Positions 11,159 to 22,214 of a DNA stretch of 64,000 bases are shown one piece after another (position 1 is the first letter of the stretch; each line of letters starts with the position of its first letter). Made by a program: the position numbers and the translations under genes. A model generated the notes under the pieces. The model was not told the DNA's origin and did not search any database. It was given only the letters and a program-made list of their open reading frames with translations. Source of the stretch: Adiantum capillus-veneris (Eukaryota; Streptophyta; Polypodiopsida; Polypodiales; Pteridaceae); assembly GCA_014529385.2 (NCBI GenBank), contig CM043943.1, positions 152,219,592-152,283,591 on the forward strand. The letters run 5' to 3'.

Positions 11159-12120
11159 TGTTGACCGTTGGTTCAACAACACAACATAACTCAAGTTTCG
11201 TACCAAAGTCCTATCTTTTGCGAGTTATGAAATGCTGCGGATTATGGCTATAAACGTCATTGGTAATGAGTAGTTATTCTAGTTTCAGAAGCCGGGGTGC
11301 AATGGAACTTCCAGATTGTAAATACAAAGCCATTTGACCTTTTCAACCCCATTTGTGGTTAAACCTAAGGTAGCCTTAGTATATAAGGTACCTAGGTCAT
11401 TTTGCAAAAGGGGGGAGACTTTAATCATAATCAAAACTTTAGCGCTGCCGTCTCCTGTGTGTGAGAGAGAAAGAAAGTGAGCGTGAGCTTTATCCTCTAG
11501 CTACGCCCGGCTCGCTCAACACATTGGAGATTTGACTGCACCATTGGTGTAGGCTCGAGGAGAGCTACGCGAAAACGCCAAGCATTCCACGTGAGACAAA
11601 GTGCACACGCCGACGCATCTACGAGCTATTTGTGGCCGTAAGTGTATCAAACGATGTCTGTTTTCTGCGTGCTAGTAGTCTATAAAATTGTGGCGACATA
11701 AGATACGCATAGGTACTCATAAATTTCAGTTTCGGACACTTTCAAAATTTTGCTCTGTCATCCTACGCGTTTTCCACAGATGGGTTTAGAGTGAGGGTTT
11801 TGAGTGTAGAAGCTTAGGGGCAGGTGTATCCTAGTGAGTGGATGGTGTTCCTTTAATTTCGTACGAATCTTGCATAATTAGGTGAGTTACCTTCCGTATG
11901 TGTGTATGTGGTTAGGTGGTGTAGTTGAGAGCAGTGAGGTTCTTGATTGTGGTATAGTTGGCCTTCCAGAGTGTTGTATGTGTAGGATGGTCTCAGCCTG
12001 ACAAGCTAAAGAGATTTCCTCCGTGTGCGTATCGTGTCATCTGTGTCCTCGGTTTGACATTATATTGATCTAGGTAGCGTTTTCATGCACTTCATGGGTG
12101 TGTGAGTCGCTCCCGTAACA
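11159..12120 (+). repeat. Element A 3' LTR
   Basis: Starts TGTTGACC, ends TAACA, and matches the 5' LTR (884-1841) throughout, with TATATAAGG at 11380-11388. It contains the full half-site CATCCTACGCGT at 11759-11770, the same half-site used by the leader palindromes. Confidence 0.93.
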
Positions 12121-12125
12121 CATGG
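12121..12125. repeat. Target-site duplication of element A, right copy (CATGG)
   Basis: Identical to 879-883. Beyond it the interrupted element B sequence resumes. Confidence 0.92.
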
Positions 12126-14091
12126 GCCCACGGTCCGGGTTGAGCGTGCTTAGCCACTTGAAGGAAACCTTTAGTAGAGCCACTCGCTCCGAACATGGAG
12201 TTAATGATGTAAATGAGGGGGGTGGGGAAGTAATTTCATGACCAACGTAGACCCTATGCCCTTAGAGAATGTGCACGTGAATACTCCATTCACTGCACCC
12301 CCTGACTCTTTAGAACTATTTCCCTCTGAGGTTATATTATGTGATTGTGGAAGCCTTGCGGAAGTGCAAGACGTTGAGCCGTATATCCTTGTAGCAAGGG
12401 AAAAGGAAATCGAGAGCTTACGCAAGGCGGAGCAACGAAGAGAGTTAAAAGAGAAAGCCTCTATGTCAATATCCTTGCTAGGAGAGCAATTGAGTGCTCC
12501 TAAATTAGCAACCGCTAAGGGCCAACCCCTAGAGAGCCACATTGCATCTAGTATAAAGGACATCCCTAGCACCTCAATCCTAGATGGAGCGTTCTTAAAT
12601 GAGAACTGGGAGTACAAACTACAAACGAAAAACTCTAACCGACCTAAACACAGGTCACACCTATCACGTGGGTTGGTTAGATGTCCTACAATCCACAATG
12701 GGTGCTACTAGTGTGGAGGATCAACAACAAAGAGTTTGTGAGGTCATCCATAGGGTCATTGAGTTAGAAAGACAGAACAAGGGGATCAACATGCCTTCAA
12801 CGGGTCTCATGAGATTCTTGGATACAGGGAAGGCTAAACAACCAACCTTATCGCAAATGGAGACTCCCTTGGTAAGTCTGACGGATCCTCCATATGTTGT
12901 TTCGCCAGGGGTCTCAGTGCAATCTGAGCCCACAAGTGAAAGCTTTACCTTTCCAAGTCTAGCTCATCTTTCCCTTGATGACACCACGGCTACCATGCCT
13001 ACGCCAATGATGGGCATGCCAAGAAACACGCCATGGACCTCATTTGTTAGTACATCACCACTACATGGTAGCTCAATGCCTGCAAGAGTACCTACAAGTG
13101 TGTACCAATTGTATACACCCATGGGTCCTCGTACTCATGTAGCCCTTACTCCTCCCATTGTTTCAACAACCTATGCTCCACAACCACAACACCCAAGTTC
13201 TTATTTCCATGGGACTATACCGGCTAGAATTAGCATGTCACATACGATGTCTACTATGCCTAGGGTCACACATATGAACTTTGGGCCATCCCATGGCACA
13301 ACATTGTACCCAATGTGGAATCCAAGGGCTTCCTATGCGCCAAGCCCAATGCCAATACCTACTCCACATGTAGTCTCTGGAGCACCTCCACCCACGGTTC
13401 CTGCTCACTTAGGTGACTCTCAACATTTGCTCAAGCTATCGGTCGATCTATTGTTGAGAATATGCGTAACAGCCTGATAGAGAACCTAGAAGTAAGGCAG
13501 TACAAATAGCCAAGCTCACGCAAAATTTTAGTGGAGACGGGGATGTGAGAAAGCATATCAAAGTGTTTGAACAAATATGCAATTCTCTAGGAGAACACAA
13601 TGACATGCATAAGAGTAATGCTTTAAGCCTAACCTTAAGTGGGAAGGTAGGGGATTGGTATAGAACCCTAAGGGTGGAAGAAAAAACGATTTACCCTACT
13701 CTTAGGAGACTATTTTTGAAAGAATACATACGAGAGGGAGTACTTTGGGGTGTAGCCTCTCAACTCCAGAAAGCCCAACGAGAGGAAGGAGAGTCGGTGA
13801 GAGACTTTATTAGTCACTTGAAGCATTTGAATTATCGTTGTAATCCAAATGAGCGCTTCAATAATAATCAATTGCTTGATAGATTCATTAGGGGATTACC
13901 ACATGAGGATATCTACAATGGCCTAGTCATTAGAGGTATCACCACTTGGGAAGCAGTCACCACCAATGCGATCCAATTGGAGGATAATTTAATGATTCAA
14001 GGAGAAAGAGTGTCTGTTGAGCCTAAATCTATTAGCACGCAAACATCGGGGCATCAACCAATGACCCTAAAGCCTATTGCTAAGGAGCCAA
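12126..14091 (+). pseudogene. Element B gag, central part with capsid-like core
   Basis: Continuation of gag after element A. It is read in three successive frames: 12238-12711 (start of the longest frame; helical and charged, with EKEIESLRKAEQRRELKEKA), 12599-13477 (long proline/methionine/serine-rich linker) and 13502-14091. The last segment is the retrotransposon gag core: NFSGDGDVRKHIKVFEQ, GKVGDWYRTL, LRRLFLKEYIREG, EEGESVRDFISHLKHL and LDRFIRGLPHEDIYNGL. Two frameshifts (near 12650 and 13480) make it a pseudogene. It ends exactly at the insertion point of element E. The gene is longer than ordinary gypsy gag because of the P/M-rich linker. Confidence 0.82.
14087..14091. repeat. Target-site duplication of element E, left copy (GCCAA)
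   Basis: GCCAA before the TG, against ACCAA at 18208-18212 after the CA: four of five bases match. Removing the insert plus one copy makes the flanking gag frame continuous, which supports these limits. Confidence 0.75.
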
Positions 14092-15160
14092 TGTGAGATC
14101 CCCTATCCACCAAATACCAAGATCGGGATGGGATCTTTGACAGGTCTCTAGGTCTGATAAAAATCAGAGTCTGTAAACAAGAAAAATCCAAGGAATAGAC
14201 CTTTACCATTGATAATGTCTTGGGTCTATAGCCTTAGAAGAAGACCTAGTCATGTCTCGCAGCGGAAACAGGACAATGTATTAAAAGTCCAAAAAACTAT
14301 TTCGGCCCTATAACTTCCACAAATTTGGCTAAGGTATCCTCAACCAATGCATAGCCGCTGGTGGACTCCTCTTCCAAGTGAATAAGTCTCTAAACGTTTT
14401 TAGTGCGCGGGAATGGATAGTTACTTGACTAATCAGGTCCACCCGTCCATGATTGACAACCTTAGTCAATCCCCACTTACCACCCCGCACTCACACATGA
14501 TTCATTTGTTTTCTAATTACTATCACATTGTTTTAACATTTAAAAAAATAGTTTCTTATAACATTCCGTCACAGTAATTCCTTCAATAAATTATTAAAGA
14601 TAACATTTTTTAAGAAAACAGACATCTTTAAACTTAAGATAGGGTACTGTCAATCAAAACATTGTCCATAATAACCATGACAAGTACTCTTCTTGCCTCA
14701 AGACCACCTAAGGGTGAAAAAACGGCACCCATTCCTTATTCACAATCCGGAGTGGATAAACCCCCACCCAAAGTTTCGGGTGCCCATACACCAAACCAGT
14801 TTCCCATACAACTGGACAGCTCCTCTAGGATTAACAAACGGTATCCTAACTTATGTAGAAAGATCAAGACATGACACGGAGTAGAAACTCAACGTTCATG
14901 GGGGTAACCGGCTTATCCGTGGCTGCAAAGCCATCACTATCATCAAAATATACCAAGGAGTCGGAGGTGTCTTGAGACAAGCTGTCTTAAGGATGATCAA
15001 TCATATCTTTCTCAATTCAACCAATTTTAACCAAAACAATTCTTTCCTACATTATAAACAATGCACGTTGGAAGTTACCCTCCGTTTTTGGTCAATTATT
15101 CCTTTTCTTATTCTTACTCACTCCTTATGTATGCAATGCTAACTTATAAAAGAACTTGAA

Positions 15161-15358
15161 CTATTTAAATACTATATTGAATAATGGGAAATCCACATGG
15201 GATTGATTGGCCATCTGCTGTTGTGCTAGCGCCTGAAGATTCTTCTCCGTAGGCCTACTACTAGGCCCGGCTTCGTCATCGTGCGACGCTCTAGTTGGTT
15301 TTGGAGCTACATCCTTATCATCAGATGTAGGATTTGCTCGGGTCCTTTTAGGTGCCAT
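15161..15358 (-). CDS. Short gag-like ORF start in element E
   Basis: 65 codons from a real ATG (15356-15358). The peptide starts MAPKRTRANPTSDD and is basic, then rich in D/E/S/P, ending in a Q-rich stretch (QALAQQQMANQ). The composition resembles the first residues of plant gypsy gag polyproteins, but no capsid core follows: the frame closes at 15161 and AT-rich DNA takes over. It may be the remaining 5' end of a deleted gag, in which case element E is oriented on the minus strand. It could also be a chance frame; no domain is recognised. Confidence 0.35.
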   Translation of the reverse strand: MAPKRTRANPTSDDKDVAPKPTRASHDDEAGPSSRPTEKNLQALAQQQMANQSHVDFPLFNIVFK

Positions 15359-15729
15359 AACTTCTTATCTTTATAAAAAGGACGTCTAATCATTAGGTAA
15401 ATTATCCGAAAGCTAGACTTAACCTTTGTATCCAATTTTACCCAACTCTAGGTTAAATTTATAGTCTTAATTGGTAAATTCTTGACCTAGTAATCTCTTA
15501 CTTTCCTATATAGGCATGATAAGGGTTTTCTACGCTATCCTAATTTTCTTATAATTTTGTATATCTTGTTCCTAAATTTTCCATCGAATTTTACGCTTGG
15601 AATATGTTTATTTTGAGCTTAATATTTATTCTATTTATTTTCTCAAAGAGTTCATTTCCTCCACTTTATATCATAGGTTTACACTTACTATAATTTTCCT
15701 AAAAACTTTTGATTGTAAAGTCTATTTAT

Positions 15730-17290
15730 TTTAGTAATCTTTTGTTAAAAAGAGGACTTTTGGTCAATTATAATTTTCTAAACTCACTAATTAACTATGG
15801 TATAATTATCACAAGGAGATAAGGACATTTGTGACCTTTGGTAATTATCTTTTAATTTTCCAACTCAATTATCTAATTTCCTTCATTAATTTTCAGCTAA
15901 AATTAGTTTAATTTGACTTAGATAAATATCTATACTAATTCTCTAATCTTGACATAATTATCATAGCCTCTTTATCATGTAATAAAATATCATGTAATCA
16001 TATAGCATGATTTATTAATTTTCCCCTTTAGTTTCTAGCTAGAATTAGTATAATTTGACTAAACTAAATATCTATACTAAGTTTCTACCCTTGACATAAT
16101 TATCACGGCCTTTTCATCATGTAATCTAGCTCTAATAAATAGCATGTACTCATATAGCCTGATTTACTAATTTTTCTCTTTAGTTTTTAGCTAGAATTAG
16201 TATAATTTGACTTAGATAAATATTTATACTAAGTTTTTAACCTTGACATAATTATCACGGCCTTTTATTATGTATTCTAACTGTGATAAATCGTATGTAA
16301 TCATATCACATGATTTATTAATTTCTCCATTTACTTTACCCTTAAAAAAAGTGCTTTTTTACTAAGATAATTAGCTAAACTAATTATCTCTAAATCAGAT
16401 AATTATCACGGGTTTTTTAAGATGTGATGTATCTCTGATAATTATCTCAAAGGTTTTAAGTTTAATTTACTATTTCCCCCATTAAATTTTTCTTAAAAAC
16501 AATGTTTTCCTACTGAGATAATTAGTTAAACTAACTATCTAAGATTATGATAATTATCAAGGGATTTCTAAAATGTGATTTACCTCTGATAATTATCTCA
16601 AAGCAGTTTGGATCAATTTTTTATTTTTCCCCTTTTAAATTCTCCTAAAAACAGTGTAACTATGCTAAGATAATTAGCTAAACTAATTATTTGAGCTTAA
16701 GATAATTATCAAGGGTTGCATAAGATGTCATTTACCTCTAATTATCTCAAAGAATTTTCAATCAATTTGCTATTTTCCCTCTTTTAATTTCTCTTAAAAA
16801 CAGTATAATTCTACTGAAATAGTTAGTTAAACTAAATATCTGAGGTTAACATAATTTTCATGGGTTTTATAAGATGTGATTTACATGTGATAATTATTTC
16901 AAAGCATTTTGAATCAATTTGCTATTTTTTTCCATTTTAATCTCCCTTAAAAAAAAGTATAATTATGCTGAGATAATTAGTTACACTAATTATCTAAGGT
17001 TAACATACTTATCACAGGTTTCAAAAGATGTGATTTACCTCTAGTAATTATCTCAAAGCATTTTGGATCAATTTGCTATTTTTTCCTTTTAATTTTTCCT
17101 AAAAGTAGTGTAATTCTGCTAAGATAATTAGGTAAACTAATTATCTGAAGTTAAGATAATTATCACGGGTTCCCTAAGATGTGATATATCTCTGATAAAT
17201 ATCTCAAATAATTTTGGATTAGTTTCATTATTTTTCTCTTTACTTTTCTCTTAAAAATAGTGTAAATCTGCTTAATTAATTATGAAAATT
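15730..17290. repeat. Ten-copy tandem repeat with 152-bp period inside element E
   Basis: The landmark (G/A)(A/C)ATAATTATCA or a close variant recurs at 15801, 15952, 16094, 16246, 16398, 16549, 16701, 16850, 17003 and 17155. That gives intervals of 142-153 bp, mostly 151-153. Units share AGATAATTAG-(C/T)-TAAACTAATTATCT, ATGTGATTTACCTCTGATAA and a T-rich CATTTTGGATCAATTTGCTA block, and are roughly 70-85% alike by eye. The first three copies form a subfamily (CATGATTTATTAATTTT) distinct from the later ones. The period is close to nucleosome core length. Confidence 0.85.
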
Positions 17291-18207
17291 ATTCAAAAAA
17301 TTACAAGATATTTTTCCTAGCATTATGACAGTCTAAAATAGCTTGGATAATTATCTCATCTGAATCTAAACTTAATTAGTATAATTATCATTAATTTATG
17401 ATTAAAATGAGTAATTTCAGTCCTAATATGATATAATAATTAATTAGCTTAGTATCCCTAAACTTAATCACAATAATCAACAGAGAATTTTGAATTACGA
17501 GAGGATTTTTTAGTATACATAGGTTTAATTTTCAATTAATTAAGAAATTTATAAATGGGTTAACATAGCTTTGTTAATTAAGAAAGGTTAGTACTAATTA
17601 TCGTTGATTAACCAACTATAGTTTTGCTTTCTAGTGATTTCTAAGTAGAGGTCTCTCTAGATGAGAGAGAATGTTTCAAGGCTCCGAGTCTATCTAAAAT
17701 TATGAAGCAAGGGTCATATTTATAGGTTTCTGGGCACTCAGAGGCTGGAAAATGGCAATAACTTGCATCCCAAGCAGCCCTATAGCTCCAGAAACGCCCC
17801 CTGCCGCGAAATCTAGTCTGGGAAAGTTCATCGTTATCCCACACAGCTCCCGAGATACACAAAATAAATTTTTTGCTAGTTTGTTGACTTTTAATAATTA
17901 ATTTTGGAAATATCTGCAATTTCTAGAACCTTAGGATAAAAAATCTTTAGCAGTAATAATTACTGAAACCATTCAATTTTACTTAACTAATTAAATTCAT
18001 AGTGTAACCTTTCAGAGTCCGTAACTTTTCCAGATTTTATCAGAATTCGGTTCTGAAAAATTCTAACTCAAGTAAAGCTCTAGTTATGGTTCCAAAAATA
18101 CCAATATTTACCATAGTTAGATCATTCTACAATGTGTTCTTAACAACGAAGTTAATTTGATCAGGCTTTGTATAATTTCTAAGGTTTCAGAAACTAGAAA
18201 CCTTACA

Positions 18208-18212
18208 ACCAA
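18208..18212. repeat. Target-site duplication of element E, right copy (ACCAA)
   Basis: Pairs with 14087-14091 with one mismatch. Confidence 0.75.
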
Positions 18213-19186
18213 AGATATTTGAGATGACTTTAGCAGTCAGCAAGGCCATTCAAGAGAGTCTTAGAGACAATCATGCTCCGCAAAACAATCATATGTATCC
18301 AAGAAGGGAGCAAGAATGGTGCTCAGTATGCTATGGTTCGCATAGTACCAGTGAATACCCTACTTTTAGAGTAAAATTCAATGGGAACTGCAATGCCTGT
18401 GGAAGGTATGGTCATCAAGCTAAGGATTGCATAGTATTTAAGCCCGCGATGGCCAATAGACCAACCTTGGCATGGACAGACACACCTCGAGTGCCTGCAT
18501 TGATGTTGGCCCCACCTCTTGAACAAACAGCACAACACATGGTCCCTAGTGCCCAAAATGTTGTTCAAACAACACCCTTACCACCTCCAGTGCTAGGAGT
18601 GCAACCACCACATCCGAGAATCACTTCTGTGAATGAAGTGGGTTGTGAGTCATCTATTGCTTGTTTGGAAGGCTGTGAGGAAGATATAGATCCTAATATT
18701 GCCTATGGGATGGATGTGCTTGAAGAAAGTCCACAATACTACATGGAGGGCTATTGGGGACAAGTGAAACCTGTATATCAAGTAGCTGCTCTTGTGGCAA
18801 GAGGCGAAAATATCAATTACATTGCTAAGAGACCACCTCTTCAATGCTATGAGTGTGGAGGTCCACATCGTGTGGCCGAGTGTCCTATTAGGCTACAAAA
18901 GAACACCGCACTAATGCAAACCAATCAAGCGAGCATGTCTACAATGTCGATACTCGTGTGTAATCGAAGTGGCATAGATCATTTGATTTCCCAATGTCCA
19001 AATAATCCAAATGCACCAAAGATCACGCCATTAAACTTGATTGAAGTTACCGAGGAGCCATCACAAATTACACCTATGGTACCACTAAATGTACTCACAC
19101 GATCAATGCTCCAAAAACAAAATTATATTCTTGAGGAAAGAGACATGGCATCAATTGCCCAATCTCAAAAAAAGAAGAAAACATGA
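18213..19186 (+). pseudogene. Element B gag, C-terminal nucleocapsid part with several zinc knuckles
   Basis: In frame with the gag core once element E is removed. Four cysteine/histidine boxes are visible: WCSVCYGSHSTSEYP (last Cys replaced by Tyr), CNACGRYGHQAKDC (canonical CX2CX4HX4C), CYECGGPHRVAECP (CX2CX3HX4C) and VCNRSGIDHLISQCP (second Cys replaced by Ser). Such knuckles bind RNA during packaging. The CGGPH..CP form is the one seen in plant Athila/Tat-type gag. The frame ends in a lysine run (QKKKKT, TGA at 19184-19186). Reading continues one frame over for about 25 codons (EEIAKSSEVRPQFKDQHRDW), suggesting slippage in the A-run. Confidence 0.82.
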
Positions 19187-19503
19187 AGGAAGAGATCGCA
19201 AAAAGCAGCGAAGTCAGACCCCAGTTCAAAGACCAACATAGGGACTGGTGACGACCCCGTATATATGAACGATGCTGAAGAGGATTCTGATTCAGGTGAA
19301 ACCATGGAGACCAAAACGACCACTAAGATAGAAACCAACAAGAAGATCTTCATGAGCCACAATGGCCAAGATCCAAGAAGAAGATAGGAACTTATCCAAA
19401 CCCTACAGAGGAGATTGAGTGAGTCAAGCAATTAAGGAGTTTGGTAGAAGATACCCAAAGGGATCTAGAACCAGCACCTAGGTAGATCCAGATTACAGAC
19501 ACC

Positions 19504-20943
19504 GTGTTCCCTACGCAACAACAACCTCACCAAGTCCATAGACCCTTACACATATCTAGTGTCATCCAAGAAGAAAGTGACTTGAAGTCATGGGAAAGTG
19601 GACGTACTCACTTCTTGATGGAAAGAATGTTTACAGAGGGACTACCTGATCCTATCGAAGAAATGGAGATCCCATCTTCCCCACGTCAAGGGACTGAAGT
19701 CCAAAAGGTGTCGTTAAACATTGCCAAATTGATGGATTTCATGTCTTCACAAGTTAGAATCACCATCATGTCCAAACTATATAAAGACCCTGAGCTAGTC
19801 TAAGCTCTTTGAGCCTTCCTCAATGGAGAACTAAAGTTTGGGCTACCACAATTTTCACAGATGGATGGAGCTGGGGAGATGCCAATAAAGGAGGAACACT
19901 TAGATCCACAACCCAACCTAGATGAGAACCTTGTTATAGAAATACCTATTAATAAGTTGGGACAATATTTTGAGGGTGATGAATCCAATGCAACCATACC
20001 CATCACTACTAAGGTATTAATTGTGAAGGGAATCCTTGATGGTGGCGCTGGGGTTAGCACTGTCACTAAAAATTGATGGGAAACTATGGGAAGACCTCAC
20101 CCTACGACCACATCCATGGTAGTGAAGATGGACAATGGGTCTATTGTTAAACCTATTGGGATGCTAGAAGATCTCAAGATCAAGGTCTTTGGACATAAAA
20201 TAAGAGTTACCTTCATTGTTATGGATTTCTCCAAACACACTATGGCATCGGAGATGATCTTAGGACGTCCTTTCATGAGGGAAGCAAAAATGATGCATGA
20301 CTGGTCTAAAAACCATGTCTACCTGCAGTTCCAAGATTCTGTCATTCGAGTGGATCTTGTGACTGGTCGAGCACATCCTCTAGGAAACAGGTTTATAATT
20401 GATCATAGATCTGACACCACAGTTCACTCGGCCCCATTGCAGTACGGTTACACGTGTAAAGCTGACACTGATGTTGGGAAATATTCTCCTTATATGGATG
20501 TACTACCTGGGATGACTAAGTCAGACAATGTGGATTGGGTCCACCTAGCAGCAACCATAGACACTTGGGGAAATAGGGGGACAACCTGGGTAACACCTGA
20601 GGGGGATGAAATGCCCGTACCCTTAAATATGCTACAAGCAATGCATATAGCTTCTGACAAGACTCATCCTCATATAACAAAAAGAACATGCAAATGGGTC
20701 CCTAAATCTTCTTTAGCGACCATGGTTGATGCTAAAAAACAGAAGCCCACATTTTTGAAGCCTGGTAAGAGACGTCCCATTCACCCCAAGAAATGTAAAG
20801 AAACGTTCCGTTGGATTCCTAAACGACTATTGGAAGCCCAAGGCTACTATCAAGGAAATGATCAAATATGGGTGCCAAAACGTAGATTGTGTTCTTACCT
20901 GTCACGTGACCCATGTACGCCCAATCCTGTAGCTCCAAAATGA
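19504..20943 (+). pseudogene. Element B spacer and retropepsin-like protease, with in-frame stops
   Basis: A single frame runs from 19504 to 20943 with stops at 19801-19803 (TAA), 19810-19812 (TGA) and 20074-20076 (TGA). The protease active-site region is GILDGGAGVSTVTKN at about 20029-20073, with DGGAG in place of the usual D-(S/T)-GA, so the catalytic Asp is kept but the following residue is changed. The second block EMILGRPFMREAKMMHDW lies at about 20251-20304 and matches element A (IILGRPFMRQLKMVQDW) closely. A lysine/tryptophan-rich tail follows (CKWVPKSSL, FRWIPKRLL, IWVPKRR). No RT follows before the polypurine tract. Confidence 0.8.
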
Positions 20944-21352
20944 ATCAATAATCATGGAAAGAAAAAAATCAAAGAATGCTTCACACCCGCTCCAGAGCTA
21001 GTTTGGGTACCGAAGAAAGAACGATTTGTTCCACCTAGCTCAAGAAGGGGGGAGTTCCATGAAGCTTCTAGCTCCTCATGTAATGCATCCATAGAGGTAA
21101 AAGCTTCTCCACAACCTCCACCTACAATAGTGGACCTCCATAAAGCTACAAAGGAATCCATACCTCCTAGTGTTCAAGAATCACCTGATGAACCACTTCA
21201 AGTTCGATCCTGGGAGAGTACCTTACCACCCTTGCAACTCGACGAGGCACCTAAGATAAAAGAAAACTACTGGCAAAAATACTCACCTATTACCAACTGG
21301 AACAATTGGTTTCAAAGGGTGACGAGCTCATTCCAAAAGGTATGATCTACCC
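20944..21352 (+). pseudogene. Element B tail, end of the W-P-K region
   Basis: Reading continues in pieces after the stop at 20941-20943: a further VWVPKKERF motif at about 21000-21030, then a proline/serine-rich stretch (PPPTIVDLHKATKESIPPSVQE; 21130-21345) ending in YWQKYSPITNWNNWF. No enzyme domain is seen. The polypurine tract follows at once, so this is the 3' end of coding capacity in this element. Confidence 0.5.
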
Positions 21353-21366
21353 AAGGAAAGGGGGAG
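21353..21366 (+). other. Element B polypurine tract
   Basis: AAGGAAAGGGGGAG immediately before TGTTTGCTGAC, the expected arrangement at a 3' LTR start. Confidence 0.8.
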
Positions 21367-22190
21367 TGTTTGCTGACAGTCATCATTCACTCACTCCCCT
21401 CTCAACCTTCCTCCCTGACCTCTCAATCTCCCAATCTTAGGGAATGTATATATAAAGACTTATACTCACAAAAAAGAAAAAAATAAAGAGCAAGAGCAAT
21501 TAGCAAGCGAGTATGCACAATAAAAGTCAAAACATTGACCGAGACCTACACATTCACATCCAGAACATTTAAACAGAAACCTATGTCATCAAACACCTTT
21601 GATCCTCATCACTTGAGTGATGGAGGGTAGGTAAGATTAGTATGATAGGAGTGTTTCTGTTTTAGAGTTTAGTGATTAGCAAAGTTATTTCTTCCCACTG
21701 ATGTGCCTCTTAGAGGTATTCTTTGTGTTTCATAGTGTGTACAGGAACAATTTCTGTTCTTAGGATTTGGACCTTCATGGAATCAAGCGCCACCATCAAC
21801 ACAAACAGGTGTTTCTCGTCCATTAGCATTGCCCCTTATCTTTTTGCATCCATGTTTGTTTGCTTTAATGGTGATTGGTAGCATAATATTCAACGCATTT
21901 TCTTAGTATCAACCATTAAATTCAATGTAATTTTTTGTCATAAGCACTTGTCTAGGTTTAAAAATCAAGCAATCCGACTAAGCTAGTTTGACCAAGCTAG
22001 GCGTTAGAGATCTTCTCTTAATACCATGGGGAATGCCTTCCTAATAATCAATGGTTACTTGGGTTCTTAATCCGATTTAGGTAGCATTGTGTGAAATGTA
22101 CTAGGGCTTTCTAGTGGGCTTAGTCCCTATTGACCTTTAGCTTAAGTACTATAAAGGGAGTTTACTAGTGTGATGAGCCTGGAGAGGGTA
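21367..22190 (+). repeat. Element B 3' LTR, right end uncertain
   Basis: Starts TGTTTGCTGACAG after the polypurine tract and contains a TATA box (TATATATAA, about 21447-21455). Without the 5' copy the end cannot be fixed. A CA end at about 21808 is possible. So is an end near 22190-22208, where the copia element starts, which would mean element B landed inside that copia element. Confidence 0.6.
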
Positions 22191-22214
22191 AAAGTGTTAT
22201 ATGACCCCCCAAAG

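Larger units (their letters stand above)
884..12120 (+). mobile_element. Element A: complete gag-protease LTR retrotransposon lacking RT and integrase
   Basis: An 11,237-bp element bounded by TG...CA LTRs of 958 and 962 bp with a perfect CATGG target duplication. It carries a primer-binding site like the tRNA-Asp type, a long leader with a palindrome array, gag with a zinc knuckle, an aspartic protease, a W-[IV]-P-K repeat tail, about 1.7 kb of 3' non-coding DNA with a four-copy purine-tract array, and a clean polypurine tract before the 3' LTR. No RT (YxDD), RNase H or integrase (HHCC, DDE) motif is readable, so it should be non-autonomous. The tRNA-Asp site and the CX2CX3HX4C knuckle suggest kinship with Athila/Tat-like gypsy elements (inference). 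Frameshifts in gag show this copy is no longer functional. A third LTR of the family lies at 28364-29324. Confidence 0.9.
14092..18207. mobile_element. Element E: 4.1-kb TG...CA insertion, non-autonomous LTR element or giant solo LTR
   Basis: The insert begins TGTGAGATCCCC and ends CCTTACA, is 4116 bp long and is AT-rich. It splits the gag of element B inside a codon; the frame before 14092 continues after 18212 with no missing or added base. TG...CA ends and a 5-bp target duplication point to an LTR retroelement. I found no direct terminal repeat pair inside it, so it is either one very long solo LTR or a decayed LTR element. Contents: a short gag-like start on the minus strand (15161-15358) and ten 152-bp tandem repeats. 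Orientation is unknown. Confidence 0.7.
1..22190 (+). mobile_element. Element B: degenerate RT-less Ty3/gypsy-like retrotransposon, host of two nested insertions
   Basis: A plus-strand LTR retrotransposon whose left end lies outside the window. What is seen, in order: a leader, the start of gag (640-883), insertion A (884-12120), more gag (12126-14091), insertion E (14092-18207), the zinc-knuckle part of gag (18213-19186), an aspartic protease (about 19861-20943), a W-[IV]-P-K repeat region, a polypurine tract (21353-21366) and the start of a 3' LTR at 21367. No RT, RNase H or integrase motif is visible. The knuckles of the CX2CX3HX4C type resemble those of the plant Athila/Tat branch; that lineage call is inference. 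Several frameshifts and in-frame stops show it is dead. The right end (about 22190) is estimated from where the neighbouring copia element begins, since no matching 5' LTR is present to define it. Confidence 0.7.

Noticed and set aside
12201-12698. 165-codon minus-strand frame opposite element B gag
   Set aside because: Antisense shadow of gag, Cys/Ser-rich without domain.
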